Program-made: the position numbers and the translations under genes
Notes under the pieces: generated by a model
The model's input: only the letters and a program-made list of their open reading frames with translations
Database searches by the model: none
What the model was told of the DNA's origin: nothing
Source of the DNA: an uncultured Oscillospiraceae bacterium
GTDB lineage: Bacteria; Bacillota; Clostridia; Oscillospirales; Oscillospiraceae
DNA: 64,000 bases
Assembly: GCA_944385445.1 (NCBI GenBank)
Contig: CALWXF010000001.1
Location: forward strand, 248,001-312,000
Reading direction: 5' to 3'
In this document: positions 46,694-56,442 of the stretch, piece by piece
How positions within the stretch are numbered: position 1 is the first letter of the stretch
Layout: every line of letters begins with the position of its first letter

Positions 46694-46912
46694 ATGTCTA
46701 TCGGAATCATTGCTGCGGCTCTGTCCGTGTTCACTGGAATCGGCGCTGGTATCGGCATCGGCCTGGCCACCGGTAAGGCCAGCGAGGCCATTGCCCGTCA
46801 GCCCGAGGCCTCCGGCAAGATCAACAGCGCCCTGCTGCTGGGCTGCGCCATGGCAGAAGGTACCGCCATCTTCGGCTTTATCACCGCTCTGCTCATCATC
46901 TTTATGGGTTAA
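46694..46912 (+). CDS. atpE: ATP synthase F0 subunit c
   Basis: This is the 72-residue two-helix proteolipid that forms the c-ring. The ion carboxylate is Glu55 in CAMAEGTAIFGF, and the loop motif RQPEASG (35-41) contacts gamma/epsilon. Gln36 is shared with sodium-type c subunits such as Ilyobacter, but the residue after the carboxylate is Gly56 instead of Ser. Ion choice is therefore uncertain; I lean to protons. GGAGG precedes the ATG. Confidence 0.94.
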   Translation: MSIGIIAAALSVFTGIGAGIGIGLATGKASEAIARQPEASGKINSALLLGCAMAEGTAIFGFITALLIIFMG

Positions 46913-46926
46913 GGGGGGAGCCTCCC

Positions 46927-47415
46927 ATGCTGGAGTTCCATCTTTCCACCATCATCTTTACCATCATCAACCTACTGGTGCTGTATGCAGTGCTGCGCAA
47001 GGTGCTCTTTGGCAAGGTCAATGACGTGCTGGAGCAGCGGGCCCAATTGGTGCGCCAGGAGCTGGACGCCGCCCAGGCGGGCAACCGCCAGGCCCAGGAG
47101 CTGAAGGCCCAGTACGAGGGCCAGCTCCAGGACGCCCACCAGGAGGCGGCCAAAATTGTCGCCGACGCCCAGACCCGTGCCCAGCGGGTGTACGACGGCA
47201 CTGTGGCCGAGGCCCAGAGCGAGGCCCAGCGGCTGCGCCATGAGGCCCAGGCCCAGATCGCCTCGGAGCGGGAGACCATGCTCCGCAGCGCCCGCCAGGA
47301 GGTGGCCTCTCTGGCCCTGCTGGCCGCCGCCAAGGCCGCAGGCCGGTCCATGGACGGCAACGACGACAAGGCCTTTGTGGACGAATTTCTTTTGGAAGTA
47401 GGTGAGCAGGCATGA
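46927..47415 (+). CDS. atpF: ATP synthase F0 subunit b
   Basis: Subunit b is the peripheral stalk linking F0 to F1. The 162 residues start with one membrane helix (HLSTIIFTIINLLVLYAVL), then LFGKVNDVLEQRAQLV. A long charged coiled coil rich in Ala, Gln and Glu follows (about 40-140). The ribosome site GGGGGGAG lies close to the ATG. It starts 15 bases after atpE and overlaps atpH by four bases. Confidence 0.93.
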   Translation: MLEFHLSTIIFTIINLLVLYAVLRKVLFGKVNDVLEQRAQLVRQELDAAQAGNRQAQELKAQYEGQLQDAHQEAAKIVADAQTRAQRVYDGTVAEAQSEAQRLRHEAQAQIASERETMLRSARQEVASLALLAAAKAAGRSMDGNDDKAFVDEFLLEVGEQA

Positions 47416-47936
47416 GTGAGTTGGCCCGCCGTTATGCCCAGGCCCTCTATGGGATTTACCCCAATGAGGGCACCCTGGATCTCACAGCTCAGCGGCTGAT
47501 GGAGAACCAGGAGCTGTGGGAGAGCCTGTGCTCTCCTGCGGTACAAGCAGAGGAGAAGGAGCGTGTTCTGGCTCGGCTGCCCATGCTGGACGGACACCGG
47601 ATTCTGCTCAGCTTCTATTCTCTGCTGGCAGACAAGGGCCGCATGGCTCTGCTGCCCCAGATCGTGGAGGCCTTCCACGACATCGCCCTGGAGGACCGGG
47701 GTGCGGCCCGCTGCCGCCTGACCTGTGCCCGGGCGCCCCAGGAGGAGGAGCTGGAAAAGCTCAGAAAGACCCTGTGTCATCTGCACCGCAAGAAGGATGT
47801 GGTCTTTGACATCCACACCCAGCCCGACCTCATCGGCGGCTTCGTGCTGGATATCGAGGGCGTGACCTATGACAAGAGCGTCCAGGGGACGCTGACCGGC
47901 ATGTTCCGGCAACTGGAAGAGAGGCGAATGGCATGA
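47412..47936 (+). CDS. atpH: ATP synthase F1 subunit delta
   Basis: Delta caps the F1 hexamer and binds the b stalk. The 174 residues begin [20 protein letters not shown] and end with the conserved C-terminal segment [20 protein letters not shown]. It overlaps atpF and atpA by four bases each, indicating translational coupling along the operon. Sequence is otherwise divergent, as is usual for delta. Confidence 0.92.
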   Translation: MSELARRYAQALYGIYPNEGTLDLTAQRLMENQELWESLCSPAVQAEEKERVLARLPMLDGHRILLSFYSLLADKGRMALLPQIVEAFHDIALEDRGAARCRLTCARAPQEEELEKLRKTLCHLHRKKDVVFDIHTQPDLIGGFVLDIEGVTYDKSVQGTLTGMFRQLEERRMA

Positions 47937-49453
47937 AAACCAACCCCGAAGAGATCGTCTCCATCCTGCGGGAGGAGATTCAAGGCTACGACACCCGTGT
48001 GCGCCGGGACGAGACCGGCACCGTGCTGGAAGTGGGCGACGGCATCGCCACCGTCTACGGCCTGGACAAGGCGGTGTACGGCGAGCTGGTGGAGCTGGAC
48101 ACCGGAGTCCAGGGCATGGTGATGAACCTGGCCCGGGACAGCGTGGGCGTGGTGCTGCTGGGCAGCGATGCAGGCGTGAAGGAGGGCACCGTGGTGCGCC
48201 GCACCGGACGGGCCGCCGACGTGCCCGTGGGCGACGCCCTCATTGGCCGAGTGGTCAACGTGCTGGGCCAGCCCATCGACGGCCTGGGCCCCATCGAGAC
48301 CACCGAGACTCGCCCCATGGAGCATGAGGCCAGCGGCGTAGTTACCCGTGAGCCCGTCAACGTGCCCATGCAGACGGGTATTCTGGCCATTGACGCCATG
48401 GTGCCCATTGGACGTGGCCAGCGTGAGCTGATCATCGGCGACCGCCAGACGGGTAAGACCGCCATTGCCGTGGACACTATTTTGAACCAGAAGGGCCAGG
48501 ATGTCATCTGCATCTATGTGGCCATCGGCCAGAAGGCCTCCACCGTGGCCCGCATCCAGGACACCCTGAAAAAGCACGGGGCCATGGATTACTCCATCAT
48601 TGTCTCTTCCACCGCCAGCGAGTCCGCCCCTCTGCAATACATCGCCCCCTATGCCGGTGCGGCCATGGGTGAGTATTTCATGAGCAAGGGCAAGGACGTG
48701 CTCATCGTCTACGACGATCTGTCCAAGCACGCCGTGGCCTACCGTACCCTGTCCCTGCTGCTCAAGCGGTCCCCCGGCCGTGAGGCCTACCCCGGCGACG
48801 TGTTCTACCTCCACTCCCGTCTGCTGGAGCGGGCCTGCCGCCTGACGAAAGAGTACGGCGGCGGCTCCATGACCGCCCTGCCCATCATCGAGACCCAGGC
48901 TGGCGATGTGTCCGCCTACATTCCCACCAACGTCATTTCCATCACCGACGGCCAGATCTACCTGGAAAACGATCTGTTCTTTGCCGGTCAGCGTCCCGCC
49001 GTCAACGTGGGCCTGTCCGTGTCCCGTGTGGGCGGCTCCGCCCAGACCCGGGCCATCAAAAAGACTGCCGGTACCCTGCGTATTGACCTGGCCCGATTCC
49101 GGGAGCTGGAGGTGTTCACCCAGTTCGCCTCTGACCTGGACCCCGCCACCCAGCATGCCCTGGACCATGGCCGCCGTCTGTTGGAGCTGCTCAAGCAGCC
49201 CCTGTACCACCCCCTGCCTGTGAGCCGTCAGGCCGTCATCCTCTATGTGGCCACCAATGGCCTGGTGGACGACGTGCCTCTGGACCAGGTGCGAGATTTC
49301 GTCATGGACTTCGCCCAGGAGATGGAGCAGAGCCATGCCGACGTCATGGACGAGATCCAGTCCACCGGAAACCTCAGCGGTCCCGCCATTGAGACCATCC
49401 GTGGGGTGCTGGAGGACGCCAAGAAGCGGGTGAGCGCCACATGGCAAGCATAA
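47933..49453 (+). CDS. atpA: ATP synthase F1 subunit alpha
   Basis: Alpha is the non-catalytic nucleotide-binding subunit. The 506 residues show the P-loop GDRQTGKT with Lys175, [19 protein letters not shown] near residue 98, and the arginine-finger region [15 protein letters not shown] near residue 363. It overlaps atpH by four bases and atpG by 13. Length matches the family. Confidence 0.97.
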   Translation: MKTNPEEIVSILREEIQGYDTRVRRDETGTVLEVGDGIATVYGLDKAVYGELVELDTGVQGMVMNLARDSVGVVLLGSDAGVKEGTVVRRTGRAADVPVGDALIGRVVNVLGQPIDGLGPIETTETRPMEHEASGVVTREPVNVPMQTGILAIDAMVPIGRGQRELIIGDRQTGKTAIAVDTILNQKGQDVICIYVAIGQKASTVARIQDTLKKHGAMDYSIIVSSTASESAPLQYIAPYAGAAMGEYFMSKGKDVLIVYDDLSKHAVAYRTLSLLLKRSPGREAYPGDVFYLHSRLLERACRLTKEYGGGSMTALPIIETQAGDVSAYIPTNVISITDGQIYLENDLFFAGQRPAVNVGLSVSRVGGSAQTRAIKKTAGTLRIDLARFRELEVFTQFASDLDPATQHALDHGRRLLELLKQPLYHPLPVSRQAVILYVATNGLVDDVPLDQVRDFVMDFAQEMEQSHADVMDEIQSTGNLSGPAIETIRGVLEDAKKRVSATWQA

Positions 49454-50319
49454 AGGAAATCCGTACCCACATCAAAAGCGTGGAGCAGACTCTGAAGATC
49501 ACCAACGCCATGTTCCTCATCTCTTCCTCCAATCTTCAGAAGGCCCGCAAGCAGCTGACCGATGTGGAGCCCTACTTTCAGAAGATCGGCACCACTATCT
49601 CCGATATTCTCCACCACTCCCCGGAGATTAACCATGTATTTTTTGACAAGCGCACCCATATCCCCCCGGAGAAGCGGAAGATCGGCTACATTGTCATCAC
49701 CGGAGACAAGGGCCTGGCCGGTGCCTACAACCACAACATCCTCAAGCTGGCGGAGGAGAAGCTGCGCCAGTCCCCCAATACCAGCCTGTTTGTGGTGGGC
49801 CAGGTGGGACGCTCCTACTTCATGGAGCACGGCATCCCCATTGATGTAGAATTCCTCTACACCGCCCAGAACCCCAACGTGGGCCGGGCTCGGGATATGG
49901 CGGAGACCATGCTGGAACTGTTCCGACGGGAACAGCTGGACGAGGTGTACGTCATCTTCACCCGCATGGTCAACTCCTTCCAGATGGAGCCCACCATCCA
50001 CAAGCTGCTCCCCCTGGACCCGGACGCCTTCCCCCAGGAGGAGGAGACCAGCTCCTATAACCGGGACGTGGCCTATGTGCCCTCGGTGAAGGCGGTCATG
50101 GACCGCCTGGTCCCCGGCTATGTGAAGGGGGACCTGTTCGGCGCACTGGTGCAGTCCTACTGCTCGGAGCAAAACGCCCGCATGACCGCCATGAAGTCCT
50201 CCAGCGACAACGCCCGGGCCATGCTGCAAACCCTGAACCTGTCCTATAACCGTGCCCGCCAGACTGCCATCACCCAGGAGATCACCGAGGTGGTGGGCGG
50301 CGCTCAGGCGGCCCTGTGA
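49441..50319 (+). CDS. atpG: ATP synthase F1 subunit gamma
   Basis: Gamma is the central rotor shaft. The 292 residues start [20 protein letters not shown] (N-terminal coiled coil). They contain [17 protein letters not shown] near residue 85 and end with the C-terminal helix [15 protein letters not shown]-like segment and [20 protein letters not shown]. The start overlaps atpA by 13 bases. Family assignment is firm. Confidence 0.95.
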   Translation: MASIKEIRTHIKSVEQTLKITNAMFLISSSNLQKARKQLTDVEPYFQKIGTTISDILHHSPEINHVFFDKRTHIPPEKRKIGYIVITGDKGLAGAYNHNILKLAEEKLRQSPNTSLFVVGQVGRSYFMEHGIPIDVEFLYTAQNPNVGRARDMAETMLELFRREQLDEVYVIFTRMVNSFQMEPTIHKLLPLDPDAFPQEEETSSYNRDVAYVPSVKAVMDRLVPGYVKGDLFGALVQSYCSEQNARMTAMKSSSDNARAMLQTLNLSYNRARQTAITQEITEVVGGAQAAL

Positions 50320-50349
50320 CCCCACAAAATCATGACACCCGAAAGGTGA

Positions 50350-51755
<1,406 letters not shown>

Positions 51756-51756
<1 letters not shown>

Positions 51757-52160
51757 TGGCAGAAGCCAATACCTTCTATCTGGAGATCATCACCCCCGAG
51801 CGGCAGTTCTACATTGGACCCGCCCAGGCCCTGATCTTCCCCGCCGTGGACGGCCAGATGGGCGTCTATGCCGGCCACGCCCCCACAGTTACTGCCATTG
51901 AGCCCGGCGAGCTGCGCTACAAGGTGGACGACGAGTGGGAGCCCGCCGTTGTGGGTGCAGGCTTTGCCGAGATCAAGCCGGACTATGTGATCTTGCTGGT
52001 GGGCTTTGCCGAGCACCCGGAGGAAATCGACCACAAGCGAGCCGAGGCCGCCAAGCTGCGAGCCGAGGAGCGGCTGCGCCAGAAGCAGAGCATCCAGGAG
52101 TACTACCACTCCAAGGCCGCTCTGGCCCGGGCCATGGCCCGACTGAAGAGCCGCAGATAA
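51756..52160 (+). CDS. atpC: ATP synthase F1 subunit epsilon
   Basis: Epsilon regulates F1 and links the rotor. The 134 residues have the beta-sandwich N-terminal domain (FYLEIITPERQFYIGPA; DGQMGVYAGHAPTVTAIEPG) and a two-helix C-terminal domain rich in Glu, Arg and Ala. It is the last gene of the operon and starts at the final base of atpD. A terminator follows at 52173. Confidence 0.94.
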
Positions 52161-52172
52161 CGCAAGATACGC

Positions 52173-52211
52173 AAAAGCGCATGTCTCATCCAGAGACATG
52201 CGCTTTTTTGC
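52173..52211. terminator. Terminator of the atp operon (also faces sigK)
   Basis: AAAAGCGCATGTCTC pairs with GAGACATGCGCTTTT around ATCCA, with T runs on both sides. Confidence 0.88.
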
Positions 52212-52213
52212 GC

Positions 52214-52906
52214 TTATTCATGGGCTTCGTATGCTTGACGCAGCTTTTCCAGGGCCTTTTTCTCAATGCGGGAGACGTAAGAGCGGCTGATGCCACACAG
52301 GGTGGCGATTTCCCGCTGGGTGAGGGGGGCCTGTTGGTTGAGGCCGTAACGCAGCTTGATGATGTGGGCCTCCCGGGGAGTGAGGCAGGTGTCCACGCAC
52401 TCCCGCACCCGCTGGCAGGAGTCCCGCAGGTCCAGGTCCTCCAGCATGGTGTCGTCCACGCACACCACGTCCATCAGGGACAGGGAATTGCCCTCCGGGT
52501 CCCCGTCCAGGCTGTCGGAGAGGGAGAGCTCTCCCTGGGTTTTCCGCTGAGAGCGGAAGTACATGAGAATTTCGTTTTCAATGCACCGGCTGGCGTAGGT
52601 GGCCAGGCGCACATTTTTGTCCCCCTTGAAGGTGGACACCCCTTTGATGAGCCCAATGGTGCCAATGGAGATGAGATCGTCCTGATCTCCCGTCTGGGTG
52701 TAGTATTTTTTCACGATATGAGCCACCAGGCGCAAATTGTGCTCAATGAGTTTGTCCCGGGCGTCGCTGTCCCCCTGGGCCATGCGCTTTAAGCAGTCCT
52801 GTTCCTCCTCCCGGGTCAGGGCCCGGGGGAAGGACCCGGTGTTGTTGGCCAGCCGCAGGGTGAAAAAGAGTCCGTTGAGCATTAACAAGAGCCATGCCGT
52901 CCACAT
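52214..52906 (-). CDS. sigK: Late mother-cell sporulation sigma factor SigK
   Basis: SigK directs late mother-cell transcription for coat and cortex. The 230 residues start with a hydrophobic pro-sequence (MWTAWLLLMLNGLFFTLRLA), as in pro-SigK. Sigma region 2 follows (IEHNLRLVAHIVKKYY, DLISIGTIGLIKGV, FKGDKNVRLATYASRCIENE) and region 4 ends with TQREIATLCGISRSYVSRIE. The ATG at 52906 follows GGAGGTG; an ATG at 52921 overlaps that site. The gene is continuous, with no skin element. A sigma-E-type promoter lies upstream. Confidence 0.93.
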   Translation of the reverse strand: MWTAWLLLMLNGLFFTLRLANNTGSFPRALTREEEQDCLKRMAQGDSDARDKLIEHNLRLVAHIVKKYYTQTGDQDDLISIGTIGLIKGVSTFKGDKNVRLATYASRCIENEILMYFRSQRKTQGELSLSDSLDGDPEGNSLSLMDVVCVDDTMLEDLDLRDSCQRVRECVDTCLTPREAHIIKLRYGLNQQAPLTQREIATLCGISRSYVSRIEKKALEKLRQAYEAHE

Positions 52907-52926
52907 GGTCACCACCTCCATGGGAA

Positions 52927-52956
52927 AGTGTATGCATGGGCGGCGTGTCCCTATGG
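52927..52956 (-). promoter_or_regulatory. Sigma-E-type promoter of sigK
   Basis: On the minus strand CATACACT (52934-52927) matches the sigma-E -10 consensus CATACANT, and CCATAGG (52956-52950) lies 15 bases upstream as a -35 with the central CATA. SigK transcription by sigma-E is established in Bacillus and Clostridium. Confidence 0.55.
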
Positions 52957-53019
52957 CTGAGGAAGGGGAAAACTAAAAAAGCGGATACGGGACGCTCTGT
53001 TATGCAATCGAATGAAAGA

Positions 53020-53090
53020 AAACACCAGCAGTTGGTGCTAAGAGTTCAGATAGGATCCTAGCCCCGTCACGCAACTGCTGGTATTTTTTA
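53020..53090. repeat. Hairpin element E1
   Basis: ACCAGCAGTTG (53024-53034) pairs with CAACTGCTGGT (53072-53082) around a 37-base loop. That loop is 26 of 37 identical to the loop of E2 at 54200, including ATCCTAGCCC and GTCAC. It is followed by TATTTTTTA. It lies between sigK and the unknown gene at 53157. Confidence 0.65.
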
Positions 53091-53156
53091 TATGTGAAAT
53101 GTGCGGCTATGTCAAGAGGTTTGGAATAGCGGGAAAGGTAAGGATATCTTCCGGGG

Positions 53157-54014
53157 TTATTTGCTTGGGTCCCTTGGAGGCTCAAACATCCAGCGAACGT
53201 TTTTGAACTTCGAGCGATATTCTTTTTCCCTTGCAATCATAATAGGGCTCTCGTCGAACACACAACAGCAACGACCATCCTTGTAGCGAGAATAATCCTC
53301 AATTTGCTCCTCTGGGCAGGCAAGATGCATTCTAATCTGTTTGTAGTGATAGTGAAACAGGTTACGGTGAAAGGAGTATTGGGTCAAGTGGATGATGTCC
53401 TGACCGTCGGAACCTTCCACACCATTTTCGATATAGCGAGAATATGCAAATAAAGTGGGGGACCGGTCTTTGGATAAAAGAATACGGGGTCTCCAGTCTG
53501 TGACATCTAAGTATGTATCCCATGCGGAAGGATAATCTGTGGGAGGCTGGGTGAGAATGGGCATCCAGTTATGGAATAATGAGTTAATACCGGGCAGTGT
53601 ACGGAGAAACTCGGAACAGAGCAGGGCCTCAAAATAGCCTTCCGGGGTTCCGTCATTGTAGATGGCCTCCATGGGATTTGCGGATCCTTTGGGGGGTGTG
53701 AGCTTTTTCCCTATAACGAAATCCACTCTAGGGTCTGAAAAGACCGATTCAACGGTGGGCTCTGAGGGAATGCCGTGGCGGAGAGCTCGCACCCTTCCGA
53801 AGGTCCCGTGATAACCATAGGTGAGATAGCACACCAAGCGGTAGTTTTCATCCAGCGTCAGGTGAGGAAATAAACGCATGACGTGGGTGATATCAAACCA
53901 AGTTGCATCCTTTCCATGGAAACTCCAATCTACATCGTTGTCGAGGAACTCCCAACAGGCGTGATAGTGCTCATAGAGTGGATAGCCATCAAGATAGTAG
54001 CAGGATTGAGCCAT
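53157..54014 (-). CDS. Protein of unknown function (285 residues) in a hairpin-flanked island
   Basis: I do not recognise this family. The protein is rich in Tyr, Trp and His (MAQSCYYLDGYPLYEHYHAC at the start; FHRNLFHYHYKQIRMHL near residue 228), has scattered Cys including CCC near 253, and no signal peptide or membrane helix. It shows no known catalytic motif. The ATG at 54014 is chosen because AAGGA lies eight bases upstream; an ATG at 54023 is too close to that site. Codons are distinctly more AT-rich than in neighbouring genes, suggesting later acquisition. Hairpins E1 (downstream) and E3 and E2 (upstream) bracket it. Confidence 0.7.
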   Translation of the reverse strand: MAQSCYYLDGYPLYEHYHACWEFLDNDVDWSFHGKDATWFDITHVMRLFPHLTLDENYRLVCYLTYGYHGTFGRVRALRHGIPSEPTVESVFSDPRVDFVIGKKLTPPKGSANPMEAIYNDGTPEGYFEALLCSEFLRTLPGINSLFHNWMPILTQPPTDYPSAWDTYLDVTDWRPRILLSKDRSPTLFAYSRYIENGVEGSDGQDIIHLTQYSFHRNLFHYHYKQIRMHLACPEEQIEDYSRYKDGRCCCVFDESPIMIAREKEYRSKFKNVRWMFEPPRDPSK

Positions 54015-54055
54015 AGCTGACATCCTTTCTTAGCTTGGTTGAGTGTGAAAGGAAA

Positions 54056-54125
54056 GAACCATTCTGCTTCGTCACTCCAAAGGGCTTGCAGCTATGTCCC
54101 AATGAGCTTCTGCGGAATGGTTCTT
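54056..54125. repeat. Hairpin element E3
   Basis: AAGAACCATTCTGC pairs with GCGGAATGGTTCTT (one G-U pair) around a 42-base loop that contains AAAGGG and GTCCC, loosely matching the E1/E2 loop. It lies in the 5' leader of the unknown gene, 40 bases before its start. Confidence 0.55.
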
Positions 54126-54199
54126 GTAAATTATAGCATGGGGCGGGGTAACATGCAAGAGGCTGAAAAAAGTGAGGCTCGATTGCGGATACAAATAAA

Positions 54200-54266
54200 A
54201 ACATCGGCAGTTAAGGCAAAGGGTTCGGAGTATATCCTAGCCCAGTCACATAACTGCCGATGTTTA
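54200..54266. repeat. Hairpin element E2
   Basis: AAACATCGGCAGTTA (54200-54214) pairs perfectly over 15 bases with TAACTGCCGATGTTT, enclosing a 37-base loop with AAAGGGTTCGGAG and ATCCTAGCCC. The inner GGGTT/AGCCC can pair. It is in the same orientation as E1 and 1.17 kb from it. The 355-base gap from the unknown gene to the next reading frame holds E3 and E2 and little else. Confidence 0.65.
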
Positions 54267-54369
54267 CATCATCATATCCGAAGTGTCCCCCAAAGTCAAT
54301 AGAAAATCATTAGCGGGAAGAAGAACTTCAGGACAGGGTTGCCGAATGTTGTCATGGAAGGTATACTGA

Positions 54370-54531
54370 ATGCAAGGACGCACGAAAAACATACTCAGCC
54401 AGGAAGATTTCAGTGCGTTCCCGATCACTCACGAAATGGACAAGAAAAGAGAGATTCGTTTTCATAATGACAGAGTGAATCTGTATATTTGCACGCCGGG
54501 ATGGTTTGAGAAGCGGAATAGGACGGGATAA
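54370..54531 (+). CDS. Small reading frame (53 residues), possibly a gene remnant
   Basis: The frame encodes MQGRTKNILSQEDFSAFPIT and ends CTPGWFEKRNRTG, three bases before the Nudix start. It reads like the C-terminal part of a larger protein, but a TGA directly precedes the ATG. GAAGGT lies eight bases upstream, so it could also be translated as is. I cannot name a family. It may be a decayed partner of the Nudix gene. Confidence 0.35.
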   Translation: MQGRTKNILSQEDFSAFPITHEMDKKREIRFHNDRVNLYICTPGWFEKRNRTG

Positions 54532-54534
54532 GAT

Positions 54535-54930
54535 ATGACCGAAGTGGTAGCAGCCCTAATTTGGGACGAGAATAAATTTATGATTTGCCAGCGCCCGGCC
54601 CACAAGGCCAGAGGACTCCTGTGGGAATTTGTAGGGGGAAAAGTGGAGCCGGGGGAAACCAGAGAGCACGCCCTCATTCGTGAGTGCCAAGAGGAATTGG
54701 CCATCACCCTGAATGTGGGGGAGGTATTTATGGATGTGACCCATGAATACCCGGACTTGACGGTCCATCTGACGCTATTCCATGCCGCTATCAAGGAAGG
54801 GGTGCCCCAAAAGCTGGAGCACAACGATATCCGGTGGATTACGGTAGAAGAGATCGACCAATACGAGTTTTGCCCAGCGGATGTGGAGATCTTGACGAGA
54901 CTCAAAGACACCTTTGCGGATAAGTGCTGA
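54535..54930 (+). CDS. Nudix hydrolase (MutT-type 8-oxo-dGTP diphosphatase candidate)
   Basis: This is a 131-residue cytoplasmic nucleotide-diphosphate hydrolase. The Nudix box is complete: GGKVEPGETREHALIRECQE followed by EL (residues about 34-55), fitting GX5EX7REUXEEXGU with Leu-Ala-Ile at the end. The N-terminal MTEVVAALIWDENKFMICQR and the WITVEEIDQYEFCPAD segment resemble MutT enzymes that sanitise oxidised dGTP. No strong ribosome site precedes the ATG; translation may be coupled to the small frame ending three bases earlier. Exact substrate is unproved. Confidence 0.85.
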   Translation: MTEVVAALIWDENKFMICQRPAHKARGLLWEFVGGKVEPGETREHALIRECQEELAITLNVGEVFMDVTHEYPDLTVHLTLFHAAIKEGVPQKLEHNDIRWITVEEIDQYEFCPADVEILTRLKDTFADKC

Positions 54931-55012
54931 TACGAGCTGTTATATCGTCAACATGAAAGACGGTGTGTGTATGTTGTTTCAAAGATTGCAGGATTTGCGA
55001 TAGGAACATAAA

Positions 55013-55045
55013 AAACAAGGGAGCAAGGATTACCTTGCTCCCTTG
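55013..55045 (-). terminator. Terminator of tRNA-Pro
   Basis: ACAAGGGAGCAAGG pairs with CCTTGCTCCCTTGT around ATTA; on the minus strand a TTTTTT run follows directly. Confidence 0.85.
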
Positions 55046-55121
55046 TGGTCCGAGTGGAGAGACTCGAACTCCCGACATCCTGCTCCCAAAGCAGGCGCGC
55101 TACCAACTGCGCTACACCCGG
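55046..55121 (-). tRNA. tRNA-Pro (anticodon TGG)
   Basis: The 76-base gene folds into a full cloverleaf on the minus strand. The acceptor CCGGGTG pairs with CACTCGG (one G-U), the D arm contains GTAGCGCAGTTGGTAGCGC, the anticodon stem CCTGC/GCAGG encloses TTTGGGA, and the T arm contains GTTCGAGTC. The discriminator A and CCA are encoded. Anticodon TGG reads proline codons. Confidence 0.95.
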
Positions 55122-55159
55122 ATATTTCAGCTTACGGGCTTATATTATAGCGGATTTCC

Positions 55160-55188
55160 TTGCCCTTGGCAAGAGTTTATGATATGAT
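55160..55188 (+). promoter_or_regulatory. Promoter of the trmB fusion gene
   Basis: TTGCCC (55160-55165) and TATGAT (55183-55188) with a 17-base spacer. Confidence 0.55.
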
Positions 55189-55225
55189 TTTCTCGACTTT
55201 CTTTGAATGGTACGAGGTGAAGCCA

Positions 55226-56395
55226 ATGAGAATGCGGAAAAAGAAGAACTTGGACCGGCGCATGGAGAACTGTGCCGATTTGTGGATTAAAAACCCCGCC
55301 GCCCAGAGAGGCAAGTGGCGGGAGCTAATGCCCCAGGCCCAGGGGGTGCGGCTGGAGCTGGGCTGCGGCAAGGGCCGATTCACCGCCGAGACGGCACAGG
55401 CCAACCCCCAGGACCTGTATGTGGCGGTGGAGCGGGTGCCCGACGCCATGGTCATCGCCATGGAGCGGTGCCGGGAGAAGGGGCTGCACAATGTCTTTTT
55501 CATTGACGGCGACGCCGCCTGCCTCAGTGACTACTTTGCCCCCGATGAGGTGGACCTGCTGTATATCAACTTCTGTGACCCCTGGCCCTCGGTGAAGCAC
55601 TCCCGCCGCCGCTTGACCCACGAGAATTTCCTGCGTGGATACCGCCAGGTGCTGCGGGACGGGGGCGAGATCCACTTCAAGTCGGACAACCGGGACCTGT
55701 TTGAGTGGTCCCTGTTCCAGTTCCCCAAGGCCGGGTTTGAGCTGTCTCAGGTCACCCGCAACCTCCATGAGCACGGCATCTGCGGGGTGATGACCGACTA
55801 CGAGGAGAAGTTCCACAACCTGGGCACCCCCATCAACCGCTGTGTGGGCACCAAGGTGGCCCTGCCCGATGTCCCGGTGCTGGAGGCATTAGGTCAGCGT
55901 CTGCCCCAGTTTGAAATCCGCAGTGTGGGGGAGGAGGACCTGACTACGGTTCTGGCGCTGATGGAGGGGAATGCCCCCTATTACGAAATCCAGAGCCAGG
56001 AAATGCCCTCTCTGCGCAGCATTCGGGAGGACATGGCAGCACTGCCGCCCCGCTGCACCCAGGAGCAGAAGCACTATGTGGGCCTGTGGCAGGATGGAAA
56101 GCTGGTGGGAGTTCTGGACCTGGTGGAGGGATATCCCCGGGAGCGGACCCTGTGGGTGGGATTCTTCATGGTGGATGCCAACCTGCACCGCCAGGGTGTG
56201 GGACAGGCTGTGGCCCAGGCCCTGCCCGGGGCAGCAGCCGACGCTGGCATGGACAGCATCCGCCTGGGCTGCCTGAAGGGCAACACCAAGGGCCATGACT
56301 TCTGGCTGGCCATGGGCTTCCAGGACCTGCGGGACGGCGAGGTCCGTGGGGGCAGCGCTGTGTGGATCATGGAGCAGCTGGCAGAACACGAATAA
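55226..56395 (+). CDS. trmB: tRNA (guanine-N7)-methyltransferase fused to a GNAT acetyltransferase
   Basis: This is a 389-residue two-domain protein. Residues 1 to about 215 are TrmB, which methylates G46 of tRNA with SAM: LELGCGKGRF (43-52), NFCDPWPSVKHSRRRL near residue 116, and KSDNRDLFEWSL. Residues about 225-385 are a GNAT domain with the acetyl-CoA loop FFMVDANLHRQGVGQAVAQA (from 313) and GCLKGNTKGHDFW. The two join without a stop or frameshift. The ATG at 55226 follows GAGGTG. What the GNAT half acetylates is unknown. A terminator follows at 56398. Confidence 0.92.
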   Translation: MRMRKKKNLDRRMENCADLWIKNPAAQRGKWRELMPQAQGVRLELGCGKGRFTAETAQANPQDLYVAVERVPDAMVIAMERCREKGLHNVFFIDGDAACLSDYFAPDEVDLLYINFCDPWPSVKHSRRRLTHENFLRGYRQVLRDGGEIHFKSDNRDLFEWSLFQFPKAGFELSQVTRNLHEHGICGVMTDYEEKFHNLGTPINRCVGTKVALPDVPVLEALGQRLPQFEIRSVGEEDLTTVLALMEGNAPYYEIQSQEMPSLRSIREDMAALPPRCTQEQKHYVGLWQDGKLVGVLDLVEGYPRERTLWVGFFMVDANLHRQGVGQAVAQALPGAAADAGMDSIRLGCLKGNTKGHDFWLAMGFQDLRDGEVRGGSAVWIMEQLAEHE

Positions 56396-56397
56396 AT

Positions 56398-56437
56398 ACA
56401 AGAAACTGGTCTTTCCCAAGGGAAGGACCAGTTTCTT
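56398..56437. terminator. Bidirectional terminator between trmB and the hemolysin III gene
   Basis: AAGAAACTGGTCTTTCCC pairs with GGGAAGGACCAGTTTCTT around AA (one G-U pair). Confidence 0.85.
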
Positions 56438-56442
56438 GCATC

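Noticed and set aside
52214-52906. Skin-element interruption of sigK
   Set aside because: The reading frame is continuous and all sigma regions are present.
53020-54266. Integron attC sites or IS200/IS605 ends at the E hairpins
   Set aside because: The GTT/AAC cores are in the wrong relation for attC and no integrase or Y1 transposase is present.
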